Below, in pieces: positions 1 through 13,395 of a DNA stretch of 64,000 nt (positions are counted from its first letter, which is position 1; each line of letters begins with the position of its first letter). The DNA lies in assembly GCA_907165065.1 (NCBI GenBank), contig OU015539.1, positions 18,072,816-18,136,815 on the forward strand, in the 5' to 3' direction. The position numbers and the translations under genes are program-made. The stretch is from Caprimulgus europaeus. Its lineage: Eukaryota; Chordata; Aves; Caprimulgiformes; Caprimulgidae. Under the pieces are notes generated by a model. It had not been told where the DNA came from and ran no database searches. It saw nothing but the letters and a program-made list of their open reading frames with translations.

Positions 1-807
1 TAAATTAATGGCAAATAATTCCAGTCATGATGACAATTTTTCAAACAATAAAAATGTTAGAAAATAGTGATCAGTTGTTATCCATGTGTAATGGGGGGTA
101 GAAGAAGGTAGAGCTGGACTAATCTGCAAGAAAAAATGTTGAGGTTAGTTATGATGAAAAATTTTCTAACTCTATGGTTCGAAAAAGAATGTCATAAGAC
201 ATATAATGGTAGAGGATTTATGTGGAGGCTTCTCTAGAGAACAGGTTCAGTGAATGTGTCAGGAATAATGCAGGTACACTTAATACTCCAGAAGAGTAGC
301 ACTTCAGCTACATGATCTCTCCATTCTACATGTACGTGTCAACAAAACTCAGGGACAGTGCATTTCTTAGAATCATTTCAGATATACTTATGTTGTGACA
401 GAATCTGGATTTTTACTGTTGTGCATTTTAACTTCATGAACTCTCCAAGCACATTCATCATCTTTATCACCTATCATCTCTCACTTGTTGTCATCTTACA
501 TTTTATCTCCCTTATTATTTCCTCTGTCATTCTTCTGCCTTGCTGTAGGATCATCACTCCTTTTCATATTCTTTCTATCCCTGTCTCATTTTATTTCCAC
601 TCTTTTCAATCTGCTTTCCTAAAGAAATAGAGCTTATAGTATTACTCTGCTGTCTTCTCATTTGTCCTTTTCCCACATATGATTTAGGAAAAAAAAAAAA
701 AAAAGCTTAAAATGAAGCGTGCCACCAATCATAAGGCACAACCTATAGCAAAGCTGGTTTCATTAACTTCAATGATGGCTGAATTACTGGTTTTCTTTTT
801 ATTTTTA
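1..807. other. AT-rich intergenic sequence
   Basis: Contains a 16-base A run near 689-704. I see no gene, transposon or structured repeat. Confidence 0.5.
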
Positions 808-1095
808 TAGACTCATAGAGTGATCAAATTGGAAAAATCCTCTAGAGGTCACCCAGTTCAACCTCATGCTGTTAGCATGTCCATCTAGTTTTGGTTCCTC
901 GGGGCCTTAACCAGTTGAAGTCTGAATATCTCCAAAGGTGGAGATATTCCCCCACTTCTGTGAGCCTCTGCTCCAGTGTCTGACTATCTTCAAGGTACTT
1001 TTTTTTTTTTCTTCCCTTTTTCTAGTTGGAATCTCCTGTGTTGCAGCTTGTGTCTGTTGCCTTTTATGCCACCATTGTGCAGATCCTTAACTGTG
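808..1095 (-). mobile_element. Old CR1 3' fragment, minus orientation
   Basis: Begins with a degenerate form of the CR1 3' end (ACTCATAGAGTGATCAAATT) and goes on through the reverse complement of the CR1 coding 3' end (TCACCCAGTTCAACC, AGTTGGAATCTCCTGTGTTG). Very divergent, so an old copy. The far boundary is uncertain. Confidence 0.65.
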
Positions 1096-2949
1096 TGCAG
1101 CTGTAGCACAAAGTGTAACAGCTGCTGGTACTTTGTGTGACCCAGAGTTTGTATAAAGAAGAACACATAGCCTCCATTCAACTCCTCTTTTCCTCATATA
1201 AATATATATAAATAAATAAAAATCACAATTTTAATATAATCAAGATATTGCAGAAACAATAACCAGCGGGGATATTTTTGTCTTAACTAGAACTTGAATT
1301 TGGGTGATGAGAAGTCCTTTTATTTAACTCTTGAGCGCTTTGGCTTATGTCATTTGAATGTTAGCAATTACTGTTAACCCTTGCCTTTATAACAACCATG
1401 ACTATCCTATGTATGACTGTAAATTAGGAGCCCTTGAGTGAAAATAGCAACTTTCATTTTGGGGTAAGGCCATTTGACTCAAAATTTATTCCGAACTATT
1501 TTTCAGGATTTCACAGAATTGTTTGTCATCACATCCATCATTTTGCCTTATACCTTATCATCATAAATTCAAAATAGACCCTGTTAGCTGCAGATTAAGA
1601 TCTACATATTTAGTTGAAAATATTTTTGAGGAGCTTTTTCCTAGTGTAATACAAGGTAAAAGTTAAAATTATCACCAAAAGCAAGGCACTATTGAGAGCT
1701 ATCTGATTATGGAAGCTGGTCATGGTTTACTGGAAGTCTCACTGCTTAATGTGCAGCTCAGTTCTCTCATTAGCACCTTCGATTCTATATTTTTTAAATT
1801 TGCTTATAATTACTAATAAAATTTCAGGAGGTATAGTTTAAAACTCTGCTAATGATATATTTAATGGGAAGAAATTATGTTCTAGCTCTTCCCTTTTCTA
1901 AACTATTCCTCACTGGAGTTCCTATCTTTCCTTCTCTTTAACACAGAATATTTACAATTTATTGTACTTTCTTCTGAATAATATTGTTTGCTTATCAATC
2001 AATCCTTGCTTCAGTATGAGAAAATTCTACAAAGAAAAACCCAAAGGAGCAGACTCAGGTTGTTTTAAGGGGTGTTTCTAATGAAAGCAACCATATTTTC
2101 TTTTCTGGGAAGGAAACTCACTGCTGTCACAAAGAGCAATTAAGTCCTACTGATCCAGTCAGATATACAGAGAATATTCACTCAGCTTTTAACACTATCA
2201 GCCAAGTTATCAAGCCAAATAACATATGGACAATTCAGAGGCACACTAGAAACAGAAATAAATCCTTATTATGTCATTTCTTGAAAGCTTTTAATAGCTG
2301 CATATTGCAAGTGCATACACATTTCCTGCATCTAAATTTTTAAGATCTTTTATGATACACTTAGGTAGGTATATTTTCTTGTGTGCTTGAAAACTATAGG
2401 TATTGCTAATGTTATAATTTTTTCTAATCTATTTGCAAAATTATCAATGGTTGGTCAAACTTGATGTTTTGGGGAAATACTAAGAACTTTTATAAAAACT
2501 GTGTCAGTAATGCATTTATGTCGGTACATTTCCTACATTTTCCTATGGAGTTTCCATGAAAATAAAGGAAAGCTTCCTTTTCAGGTCAGAGAAAAGTGCT
2601 GACATTACATGTGTTATGAAAAACTTTGCAATGTCCTTTTGTATTCTTAATTTAATGGCTTACTCTGTTTGAGATCACATAGTTTGGAGGTTGACACACT
2701 GCATCTCTTGCCATAGAGCCCCTATTTCTCTAAACTCTTGTCTTTCATTCCATCTTTCACTCCACTTGTTGCTAATTTTTCTTTTGATCATTTTGGTCAG
2801 ATAGGCTACAGAGGTGACTTCTATAAATACCTGAGTTTCATGCGGGAGAAAAAAAAGCAGAGATAAATGCCTTCTCACGTTAAGATTTTCTTGATATATT
2901 GCTCAGAAAATGAATTTGTTGGGCTTTTTTTTGCCTTCTGTACTGGCTT
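1096..2949. other. AT-rich intergenic sequence
   Basis: No exon-like open frame and no repeat family recognised. It may hold old, unrecognisable transposon remains. Confidence 0.45.
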
Positions 2950-3280
2950 TGTGTGGCTGGGTTTTGGTAGCAGGGGTGGCACAGTGAGAAGCTGCCAGAA
3001 GCTTCCCCCATGTCCCACACAGCCAGTGCCACCGGCTCCATGAGGGACCCGCTGCTGGCCAAGGCCGAGCCCATCAGCAACACCTCTGAGAACAGAATTA
3101 AGGAAAAAGGGGAAGAGAAAAAACCCTGCACACTTTGCAGCTGGAGAGTAGTGAGAAGATGAGAGAAACAACTCTGCAGACACCAAGGTCAGGGAAGAAG
3201 GAGAGGGAGGAGGTGCTCCAGGCACCAGAGCAGAGATTCCTCCGCAACTTGCGATCAAGACCATGGTGAGGCAGGGTCCT

Positions 3281-3430
3281 GCAGCCCATGGAGGTCCATG
3301 GTGGAGCAGATGTCCCCCTGCAGCCCATGGAGGTCCATGGTGGAGCAGATGTCCCCCTGCAGCCCATGGAGGTCCATGCTGGAGCAGATGTCCCCCTGCA
3401 GCCCATGGAGGACCCCACACTGGAGCAGGT
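3281..3430 (+). repeat. Tandem array A, 39-bp unit, three full copies and one partial
   Basis: Copies begin at 3281, 3320, 3359 and 3398 with GCAGCCCATGGAGGTCCATG and continue with GTGGAGCAGATGTCCCCCT. The first two are identical, the third has one change (GCTGGAGCAG), and the fourth diverges after about 20 bases. Confidence 0.9.
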
Positions 3431-3489
3431 GGATGCCCGAAGGAGGCTGTGACCCCGCGGGAAGCCCGCGCTGGAGCAGGTTCCTGTCA

Positions 3490-3800
3490 GGACCTGTGGC
3501 CCGTGGAGAGAGGAGCCCAGGCTGGAGCAGGTTTGCTGGCAGGACTTGTGACCCCGTGGAGAGAGGAGCCCAGGCTGGAGCAGGTTCCTGTCAGGACCTG
3601 TGGCCCGTGGAGAGAGGAGCCCAGGCTGGAGCAGGTTCCTGACAGGACCTGTAGCCCATGGAGAGAGGAGCCCAGGCTGGAGCAGGTTCCTGTCAGGACC
3701 TGTAGCCCGTGGAGAGAGGAGCCCAGGCTGGAGCAGGTTTGCTGGCAGGACTTGTGACCCCGTGGGGGACCCGCGCTGGAGCAGTCCCTTCCTGAAGGAC
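3490..3800 (+). repeat. Tandem array B, 51/52-bp unit, about five copies plus a degenerate one
   Basis: Units begin GACCTGTGGCCCGTGGAGAG and continue AGGAGCCCAGGCTGGAGCAG, then end in either GTTCCTGTCAG (51 bp) or GTTTGCTGGCAG (52 bp). Copies begin near 3490, 3542, 3594, 3645 and 3696; the one from about 3748 is degenerate. Mixing of two end types suggests unequal exchange or gene conversion among units. Confidence 0.88.
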
Positions 3801-4326
3801 TGCACCCCATGGAATGGACCCAGGCTGGGGCAGTTTGTGAAGAACTGTCGGTCATGGGAAGGACTCACGTTGGAGCAGTTGGTGGAGGACTGTCTCCTGT
3901 GAGAGGGACCCCACGCTGGTGTGGGGAAGGAGTCCCCCCCCGCCCCGAGGAAGGAGCAGCAGAACCAACGTGTGATGAACTGACCCCAACCCCATTCCCC
4001 GTCCCCCTGTGCTGCTGGGGGGAGGAGGTGGAAATCTGTGAGAGAACTTAAGCACAGGAAGCAGGGAGGGGTGGGGGGAGGTGGTTTAAGATTTGGTTTT
4101 ATTTCTCATTTTCCTGTTGTCTAATTGATAATAAATTAAATTTGTTTTTTTCCCCAAGTTGAGTCTGTTTTGCCCGTGCCAGTCCCTGGTCAGTGATCTC
4201 TCTCTGTCCTCATCTCCACCCACGAGCCTTTCGTTGTATTTTTCTCCCCCTGTGCACATGAGGAGGGGGAATGACAGAGTGGGCTTTGGTGGGACTCTGG
4301 CATCCAGCCAGGTTCTACTCACCACA

Positions 4327-7300
4327 CCTTCTTTTAAATTCTCCAAAAGAAGTTTAGAAAAGCACACAGAAGCATGACTTCTTTGACCTTTAAGCCTCAG
4401 TAGATGTCTCTAATAGGTGGTACAGTTCACTATCATTCTTTAAAGGTTGTTTTCTCCCCAGCTATGTAACCATCCATGACCCAGTCTTTAGAGGATGCTT
4501 GTTGAAATTGTTTCAATAAAAAGGAAAAAGAAGAAGTACTGCTTTGTAGAAGAATGTTAACAATTTAAGGAATTTATTACACCAACTTGCAAGTTCGGAC
4601 ATCATTATCCCAGGCTGTTGAATACATTATTGTGTATATACAAGAGAATGTCTTCTGATTTTATTATTATCTCAATATTCAAATAAAAAGGGATTTCTTT
4701 AAAAAGTGCTGTATTAGTGCTATGCACCCTTTGTCCAGTTTTGGAACCACCACAACTTAATTCTGTCACCACAAGTGACCCTAACTACTTTATTCATACC
4801 TTCATGCCCCTTTTAATCTTTATTTCTGCTTTTTAAATGGATTTTTTTATATATATTTAAAAATTCATTGTGTCAAATAAAGGTATTCTTTAAAACCAAC
4901 TTTACAGTTCAGTGTGTAAAAAACAAAAAATGAGATCAGTGTATCATTACTATCTTCACAAAGTATGGATGAAATGCTTTTACAGAACTATTTCTTGACT
5001 TTGACAAAATAATTTAGTGGCAAAGTAAATGATTTCTTACTTGGCTAATTGTATGGCGACAATGAAACTGATACAGGTCCCCGAGTCAGCTTGATCTCTC
5101 TACACATAATCTGCAAAACCTAGTTCTCTGTCTCAACCGTTCTTCGCTCTATCAAGATTGTAATCATCTTCTTGCATGCAATTTAATTTTCTGCTGGTTA
5201 ACCTGAGAAATGCTTCCAGGAACTTACTGAATAATGATTTCAAGGAACACCTCAACACAAAGCAATTTTTTTTAAAAACATACCTTGATGACATATGAAT
5301 TTGCAGATCTGGAACGACTGATCATGCTAGATGTGATCTTCCTTTGTCTTGGCTCCTGTTCCCAAAATGCATGCACCTACAGTTGCTAAAATTTGGGTTG
5401 ATATAATTTGGACTGTAAATATAATGAAATATGTCTTCAGGAGAAATTTCTACAGGAGATGTCCCTTCACATTATTTTTTGTTCATCAAGAATGAAGGTG
5501 ATGCTTCACATAGATTCTACTTCTGATTTATGGACTGATTTATTTATCTATTTGATCTGATTCCTTGCATCTGCAGTTCTGCTCATCATTAGTCTATATC
5601 TCTTTTCACTAAAGACAAAAAATTAATTGGGGTAGTTCCATCTCACCACCAACGCCAATGAGACCAAATACTTCTACTGTCCATCTGCTGCTGGGGTTGC
5701 TTTTGATGGTATGTGGCTGGTGTATCTGGTAGCTTCCCCTGACCCTTAGCCCAAATTCTGTGTTTGGAGTAGTTAGGTAGACTGGAGCATCTTTATCTAG
5801 GCTGTCAGAAGCAAAACAGTGCTTGCCAGATATGCTGTCCCAAAATTCATAAACGCAGCAGAAAGCTTTGCTGTTATTGAATGGAAGTAGGCACATAATT
5901 TATTGACTTTTTAAAAAATTGAAATCTATCAAATCTGAGTAAATAGTTCACATATGAGTGCGAAAAATAAATATGGAGCAACCTCACAATTCACCCATAA
6001 TAGGTGTTGCAAATAAAGTTTGTAAGGGTTAATTCTAATACAGATAAATGGGCCAAAATATAATAGAAATATACTAAAATATGTCTTCAAAAATTAAAAA
6101 TCATGCATAAAAATAGTAAAAACAGCTATGTGCTTTGCTTTAAAATAAAAGAGAGCATAATAAAAAAAAATATTTTTTGAAATATTTGGCTTATCTCTTG
6201 TCCAGGCTTTATACATCTCTTCTACCATTCATGAAATACAAATGGTGCGGGCTCCTGTACTGTGTCCTTGATGACTTGGGAGGAGGAATGAAAAACATGA
6301 ACACATTTCTGTGAGTAGAAATAAGCCAAGAGACAGAAAGGTGTTAATGCCAGTTTCCACTGGCATTTTGAGCCAAATTTCTCTACTTCTCTCCTCACTA
6401 CTGCAAAATCACAATTAATTCCACCGATAATAAAGAGGGAAATGGCCTATAAAGGAATTGTTACCAACCACCCTTGAGAAGGCGTGAGAATCACCGCATG
6501 CATTTGGGATTCAGCAAGACAAGCTTTGTTTCTAGTAAAAAAATCAACCTACGGGGCAATCACTAAGACTGTTCCTTACAGGCTAGATTCAAGAGATTGC
6601 TTAGATGCTTGAAGCTTGATGTAGAGAGGTTTGGAATGTCCTGCTCCAAATTTCAAATTTTTCCAATTTCAGATTCTGAAATCCCTTCCCCAGTTATCAC
6701 CGACCTCTGGAGATGCCTGACTTCTTTTTATCTTTAAGTTCTCTTGCCTTGTTGAGTTCGGTGACTTGCCAGTAGTGCCTTGTTCTTTACAGCTAGTGAA
6801 AACAGAACCTGTGGAAGGCCAGCTGGGACCCCATGGAGCTGTGTTTTGCTCGGGAAAGCGCAGCACTGTGGATGCCACCAGTTTCATTAGCAAGATAAGA
6901 TAATTTGCAATTATTGGTCATTCGGTCCCTACTCCTACAATTAACAGATTTTTTTGTTGACTGAGATGACTTTTGGTGAACCTTTGTTTTTTCCATACAG
7001 TTATTAACAATTCCAACTTGCTTATGATTATTTATTGTGGTTTTTCTGTTCTTGAAATGGTGTCCTTAAACACTCCTGTTTCTACCAAGCCTACAGTTGA
7101 AATTCATTTCTTCTTCCAGGAGCACTTCCTGTTTTCCACAAAACAATTTCTCTGTTCTTGTTTTCACAGATTTATCCAGATTTTCAGAGCATCTCATGCC
7201 TAATAGCTTTTTGTTGGATTTTTGTATAACAAATTTTTTTGCAAATATAGTCTTGTTCTGATGAGACAATTAGCAGCTTCTGAAGTAGAAGGTGGTTGCT

Positions 7301-10300
7301 GTTGCTTTAAGGTGGACATGGCCAACCTACTTATATTCACAGAACACTTTTATTATAAAAGAGATGTCCACTCAGTCCATCTTTATGTCACATGCCTTGC
7401 TCTCAGAATGGACCCTACAAATAGTTTTCAGTCTTTTCATAGATCTTAAGGGTAGATCAATATCTTCCACATCAAGAGGTTTCCCCAGACATGGCATAGT
7501 GCCTTCAAAGTTTTTCAGTATTTCTTAAAAAGAGCAAACCCCTTTCAACACATTCCACTAGACAAAAGAGAAAATATCTCAGAACCCTTAGAGTAAATTT
7601 TATATCCACCAGTTATATAAAATAGTAATGAGTGGACATTAAAGCAGCCATTCTGAAATTTATTCTAAAGCTGTTTCAGCAGTTATTGGAAGCACTAATT
7701 AAGGCAGCTCTCACCTGGAAAGATAACTGAAATGTATTAATATCTGAACTTCAGTATCTTTGACAGTTCTGGAGCTGTAGAGAAGCCAGGCAGCAGAGCT
7801 TCTTGGTTTATGAAAGGGACAACAAAAGGCTAGATACTTGGGACAAGCAGTCATGTTTTTAAGGTGGTAAAATCAAAGCATTTTCTTATTGTATATTTAT
7901 GGGACTGTTATTATCCTGATATTGGTACTGATGAGGAAATCACACTATGCTAAACAGTCACAAAAAACTTGAAGTACTCAAAACAGCAGGAATTGTTGCC
8001 AGAATACAGATAATAATAAAAGAATTCAGAAAATGCTTGTGTACATTAGCTGCTTAAGCTACATACTTCCATTATGCTACTTTTGAAAGCTCATTGTACA
8101 AAACCTGAAACTTAGGTATCCAAGTCAATGTCATTGTTGCATATGAAGTAGAAATTTTTATTCTTTTCTAGCAAGAATTATGAACAGGACTTTTGTTATG
8201 AAACTGACATTAAAATACTTCTTTATATAGAGCAGCAATCACTGAAATTTCAGGTTTTGATTCCCATCTTTCTAAGCCTGACATCTTTTGTAGAGAACTT
8301 TGAGTCTAATGTCAATGGAAAGTTGATGGAATGTGCATCAGTAGTCATGGTCTGTCATAACAGACCCTGTAAACATACATCAAATGCTGTATGATGAGTC
8401 AACCAGCAGGTTTCCATGTCTGGAGACCATGAAGAAGAGCAGACAGAGAAGGCTGCAACTTCACAGAGGATGACACAGGCACTGCACAGGGAAGGGAGCA
8501 CTCTGCTCACTAACGTTGTGCTCACTAACACCAATAATTATTACAGTGTTCTAGCAAAGACGAGAATTTCCAATGTTCACAGAAGAACTCAAGAAGAAAT
8601 ACAAAAATGAACTAGATGTCAAATATTTCCTAAGGTGTTGCATCCATATAATGACCTGATCTCCTGTTCAGGAGGTTGTGCTATTTACCAGGAGCTGCAA
8701 CCCGAGACACTACAGAAAAGTTGCCAGAGCTCATTCAGACCTCAGACTTGATATTTATCCATATGGGCTATAATAGCATTGCTAGCGAGATGACTAGTTA
8801 GTAATAATACTATCACACACACACATATGTAGAATATCCATATTCTAAGTGAGAGCTGGTTTTCACAAAGATATTTATCTTCGGGGTTTTCTGTTAAACC
8901 TCTTCTGAATGGGAGCAAACCCTGAAGAATCCTTACATTCTCTTCCATAAGCATAAAAAGGAGGCAAGTGTCTGAAAGCATTCAGGGTATTGAGCAATCT
9001 TACCTCTGCCAATAGCACCTCAGAAACTATATAGAAGAAAAGACTGAGAATCTCTTGTTTTATGATAGCACTAAGACACACCAGCTAAATAGAACAGCAG
9101 TGCACTGTTTGGTAGGGTTTAAAATATACATATGTAAAAGGCAAAACCAATAAAACTCCAATTAGGAGTAGGCTAAAAGAACCCCCAAAACCAAAAAAAA
9201 TCAGTTCTGTCTTCTCAGTAACAGGTCCCCCACTCAAAGGCCTGGTTTGCAAGACAAATGAGGGAAAGGATTTTGTTCTACCTATGCTCCCCAAAGCCAA
9301 AGCACAGGATAACCAGGACTTACTCTGGGACCTGACCAATATCTGATCAAGGAGAGGCTGAAGATGGCCACTTCTAGTCACCTGCCCTCCTGTGCTCAGG
9401 AACTGTGTGCTCTGTGCCCTGCAGTATTTATAAAGAGGAAAACTTCTCAGATATCGGAGGAATAGTAGAGCTTTGTTCTAGTGAACCAACACTGCTGTGT
9501 TATATGAGCGCCTTGGTTCTATGCCATTTGGAAACCTTTTATTGCTGGTAGCCAAGCATGGATTTGTAGACTTCAAGTGGATTGCTTCTTCCCACTTTTG
9601 TCTGAGGAAAAGTTGTATTGACTCTATACAATCTTGTCAGCAATTACTTCAAAGGACTTAAACTTACAGATGACTAATTTGCTTTGAGTCAAAGTTAGCT
9701 AACAGTTTCTATCAATTACCAGCAGATAGTTGCAAACTCTTTAAGAAAAAAAAATAAATGTAATATCTCATGACAGCTTTTGGGCCGTCAACTTTGGAAT
9801 TACCACAGACTTCAATTACACAGAACCAAGCAAATCTGGCTAGCTCAGCAAAGGCAAACACCACCTAAAAATTTGTCTAAACTATGTTTTTTGGTTTGAT
9901 ATTGGACCTACTACCTGTCCCAGCTTTGTACTGCTGCAAGAAGGAACGAATAGGAATGCTTAAGAAGGGATATTCATGGGCAAATGAGTTTGTCATAGTC
10001 CCCTGTCTTCTACCTTGCCTGCATTTTATTCCTTCTATTTTCCCCATCCATATCAATTTAATTTAGTTCTGTCTGTTCTTTGGGGAAAATAGAAATATAT
10101 GAACAACCTTTTCAAACCCAAGTGCCAGGGGAACATGTTACCGTGTTTCTGTTTGCTGTCTTCATTCTGCGTTTCCTAGGAGTTAACGTGGGGATTTTTT
10201 GGTTTTGCATGGGGGAAGGAAACATTTATTCTATTTGCCAAGTAGAGAAAAACATCATTTGGTTGAACATTTTAGCTGGATTGTAAAGTTTAGAAGTACT

Positions 10301-12232
10301 GTTCTATAAGCATATTTTAATCAACTTTCAGCTCTTTATTATCAACGTAAGAATGTCATCAGAAGCTCTGGGATTTCTGTTTTTGCAGAGCTTGAACCAG
10401 CAGTTTCATTTTGCTTAGTCAGGTAACAGAAAAAAATATTGAATTTAGTACTTTCCAAGTCACTGGATCACTTTTTTGTACGCTGCAGCTCAAAATTATT
10501 ACTATCTTAGTCTATAATATTATATTCATTTGGCAAAAAAACTAAAATAAGAATGACTCATACCTCTTTTGGAACTATTATTTTCAGCTATTTATAGGTT
10601 CAAGAAGACATCATTGCACATGACTTGATGGTTGCATTCAGAGCCAAAACATTGCATTTTTCAGGAAGTGGGTTTCACACCATCCAACTTCAGGTGTGTA
10701 AGTGCCCAAATTAGGAATCAGTGAGGTCTCAAGAAAATAATTTTGGATTTGTTAGTAATTTCTCTCTCTCTGCTAAAAATATGAGCAGCTCTTGTCTTAG
10801 GAGTCTTAGTTAGATGCTAAAGGTAGATTATATGAATACCTCATAGAAAAAAACCAAACCAAACAAATTAAAATTACACTTGCCTACACTACCTAGAAGC
10901 CTTAAAATAATGATTTATATATTTTAAAAAAGTATAGGTTTGTTCTTCAAAACTTCATCCATAAATGCCTGACTTTATAAGCCACTTCACTGCAAGATTG
11001 TACCTTTTTCTTTTTACATAGAATACAAAATATTCATTCTTCATCTGAAATTTTAATTCTTTAAATTTACAAATGCTGAGGTAAAGCAAATGTGTAGTTT
11101 TTCTTCAGATTAGTTCAATGGTTAGATACTTCTCTGTATTCTCTCTTTCTTTCTCACAGTACAGCAGTTCAGTCATTACTGAAAATTCACAGGCTCCATT
11201 TTCCCTAAATAATCAAATAAAGCAAATTAAATAAACCAGAAAAAAGCAGAAATATGCCTGGCAGACAGCTTGCTTACTAGTTTTCTTGTATAATTGAATA
11301 ACATTTATCAAATAAACTTTGTATATACTGAACAAACAAGAAACATTATAGACTGTTAAAATACTTATGCCTGGTTTTCATTAGATATCGACTGTTTTGA
11401 AAAGGTAAATGGTGTGCATTAGCACTTCAAGAAAAAAGCAAGCAATTTCATGAACATTTCTGTAATAAACACTTGTATAAAGGTAGATTTTGCTAGCATG
11501 ATAAAAATAGGAATAATTATGCTTTTTCTGTTTCCAGTTTATTTTTCTCTGTATGTCCCAGGTGTCATTAATACGTCTTTGAGAGTAGAATTGATATCAG
11601 TAACTGCAGAACCTGACATGACCTATGAGTTAGAATTTAACAAAGAAATGAAATAGCATGTGTGGCCAAAAGGACTGGCTCCGCTCTTAGGTTAAAGATA
11701 TGCACACCAGCATAAAAACAGACCCTTGCTCCCCATCTGTCACTTGTCAACGAAAATGGCTTACTGTGGTCCTCGAGAGTTAGTAACTACTGACTCTGGT
11801 GAAGGCTAAAAGGACACATTGCACAATCAAATACCAAAAAACTACACATTTTGACAGATATCTCCATTACAAGATTATATTCTATAGGAAGGAGAGTGTT
11901 TCCCCAATAGGAGGTTTTAAATTCCTGAGGATTTTAAAGAATGTATCTGATATTGTGAATTAGGAACAACAGGTAGCTGAGCAAAGGTGAATTCAGAGGG
12001 GAAAAATAGGCTAAAGAAAAACACACTTTAAAATTTCCTCTGTCAAAACATGTGGAATAAATGGGGGGGGTAGGATTTATTTATGCCTACCTACTTCTAG
12101 GCAGCTGTGTATGAGCTAGTCAGTCATCTTAGCTCCAGTAAAGAGGCCTCTTCAACATGGCCATTGGAACTTAGAGTGCAAACACATCTGACTGTAGATA
12201 ACTGTGTACTTTAAGATGAGATGGGTCACTTT
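4327..12232. other. AT-rich intergenic sequence, 7.9 kb
   Basis: No gene or well-preserved transposon recognised. It has a short (CA)n run at about 8811-8826. A moderately GC-rich block at 9170-9420 might be an old transposon but matches no family I know. Confidence 0.45.
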
Positions 12233-12945
12233 CTGGACCCCATCCTTCTGGAAAGCCGCCCTGCAGAGAAGGACCTGGGAGAACTGGTGGGTGACCAGTT
12301 GACCATGAGACAACTATGTGCCCCTGTGGCCAGGATCTCCTGATGTGCATGAAGAAGAGTGTGGCCAGCAGGTTGAGGGAAGTTCTCCTCCACCTCTGCT
12401 ACGCCCCAGTGAGGCCACATCTGGACTCTGTGTCCAATTCTGGGCCCACCAGTTCAAGTAAGACCAGGAAATAGTGGAGAGAGTCCAGTGGAGGGCTATG
12501 AAGATGATGAGGGGACTGGAGCATTTCTCTCTCGGCGGAGAGGCTGAGAGAGCAGAGATTGTTCAGCCTGGAGAAGAGCAGACTGAGAGGGGATCTCATC
12601 AATGCTGATCAATACCTAAAGGGTGGGTGTCGAGAGGATGTGGCCAGACTCTTCTCAGTGGTGCCCAGTGACAGGACAAGGGGCAATGGGCACAAACTGG
12701 AACACAGGAGGTTCCACTGAAACATGAGGAGAAACTTCCTGAGTGTGAGGGTGCCGGAGCCCTGGGCCAGGCTGCCCAGAGAGGGTGTGGAGTCTCCTTC
12801 TCTGGAGAGATTCAAACCCACCTGGACACCATCGTGTGCAACCTGCTGGAGATGGACCTGCTTTGGCAGGGGGGTTGGACTGGGTGATCTCCAGAGGTCC
12901 CTTCCAGCCCCACCAGGCTGTGACTCTGACTCTGTGATTCGGTGG
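12233..12945 (+). mobile_element. CR1 3' fragment, plus orientation
   Basis: Carries the 3' end of the CR1 ORF2 reading (TTGTTCAGCCTGGAGAAGAG, GGGCAATGGGCACAAACTGG, TGGGTGATCTCCAGAGGTCC) and a tail ending GACTCTGTGATTC. 5'-truncated and without an intact frame. Confidence 0.9.
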
Positions 12946-13181
12946 TTGATGAGCTGTCTTTCAAGTATAACGGCAGCTTGAACAACTAGTTCTGATGTAA
13001 ACACCCACACTGTGGACATGGAAATTTAGTTACTTACCAAGTGGTCAAAACTGTGTCTTGCAACAAGACAAATCTAGTTACTTCACGGAATATGAGAACA
13101 CAATGCTTGTTTATAAGGGGAGGATTTTTGTGCTCCATCAGCTCTCAGTTGTCTATTCTGACTTGTTTTCACCTTTATTGG

Positions 13182-13395
13182 TGTACTGGTTTTGACTGGG
13201 ATAGATTTAATTTTCTTCATAGCAGCTCATATGGTTAATAACACACCAACATGTTATTACAACACACCTTGCTCATCACTATTGCTGACTAGTACTTGCA
13301 AAGCATCAAGGATTTCCCTATTTCTCATGTTGCCCCATGAGGGTGCACAAGAAGTCAGGAGGGGACAGAGCCAGGACAGCTCTCCCCAACTTCAA
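13182..13395 (+). mobile_element. LTR fragment (5' part) of an avian endogenous retrovirus family
   Basis: Starts TGTACTGGTTTTGACTGGGA, like the LTR heads at 16592 and 56828, and goes through GGGTGCACAAGAAG and GGGACAGAGCCAGGACAG before homology stops. Only the first third of an LTR is present. Confidence 0.7.

Larger units (their letters stand above)
2950..4326 (+). mobile_element. Avian LTR-like repetitive element with internal tandem arrays
   Basis: A GC-rich block of about 1.4 kb that stands out from AT-rich flanks. It starts near TGTGTGGCTGGG and ends near TCACCACA (TG...CA), and has AATAAA at about 4130 followed by a T-rich stretch, like an LTR polyadenylation region. I recognise the layout (repeated GCTGGAGCAGG motifs, then the AATAAA region, then GGACTCTGGCATCCAGCCAGG) as a dispersed repeat of bird genomes, but I cannot name the family. 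No convincing target-site duplication was found. Long open frames on both strands here come from tandem units whose length is a multiple of three. Confidence 0.65.

Noticed and set aside
3098-3868. 256-codon minus-strand open frame rich in Ser, Pro, Gly and Leu
   Set aside because: It reads through tandem units of 39 and 51 bp, whose length is a multiple of three. This keeps several frames open on both strands without coding meaning.
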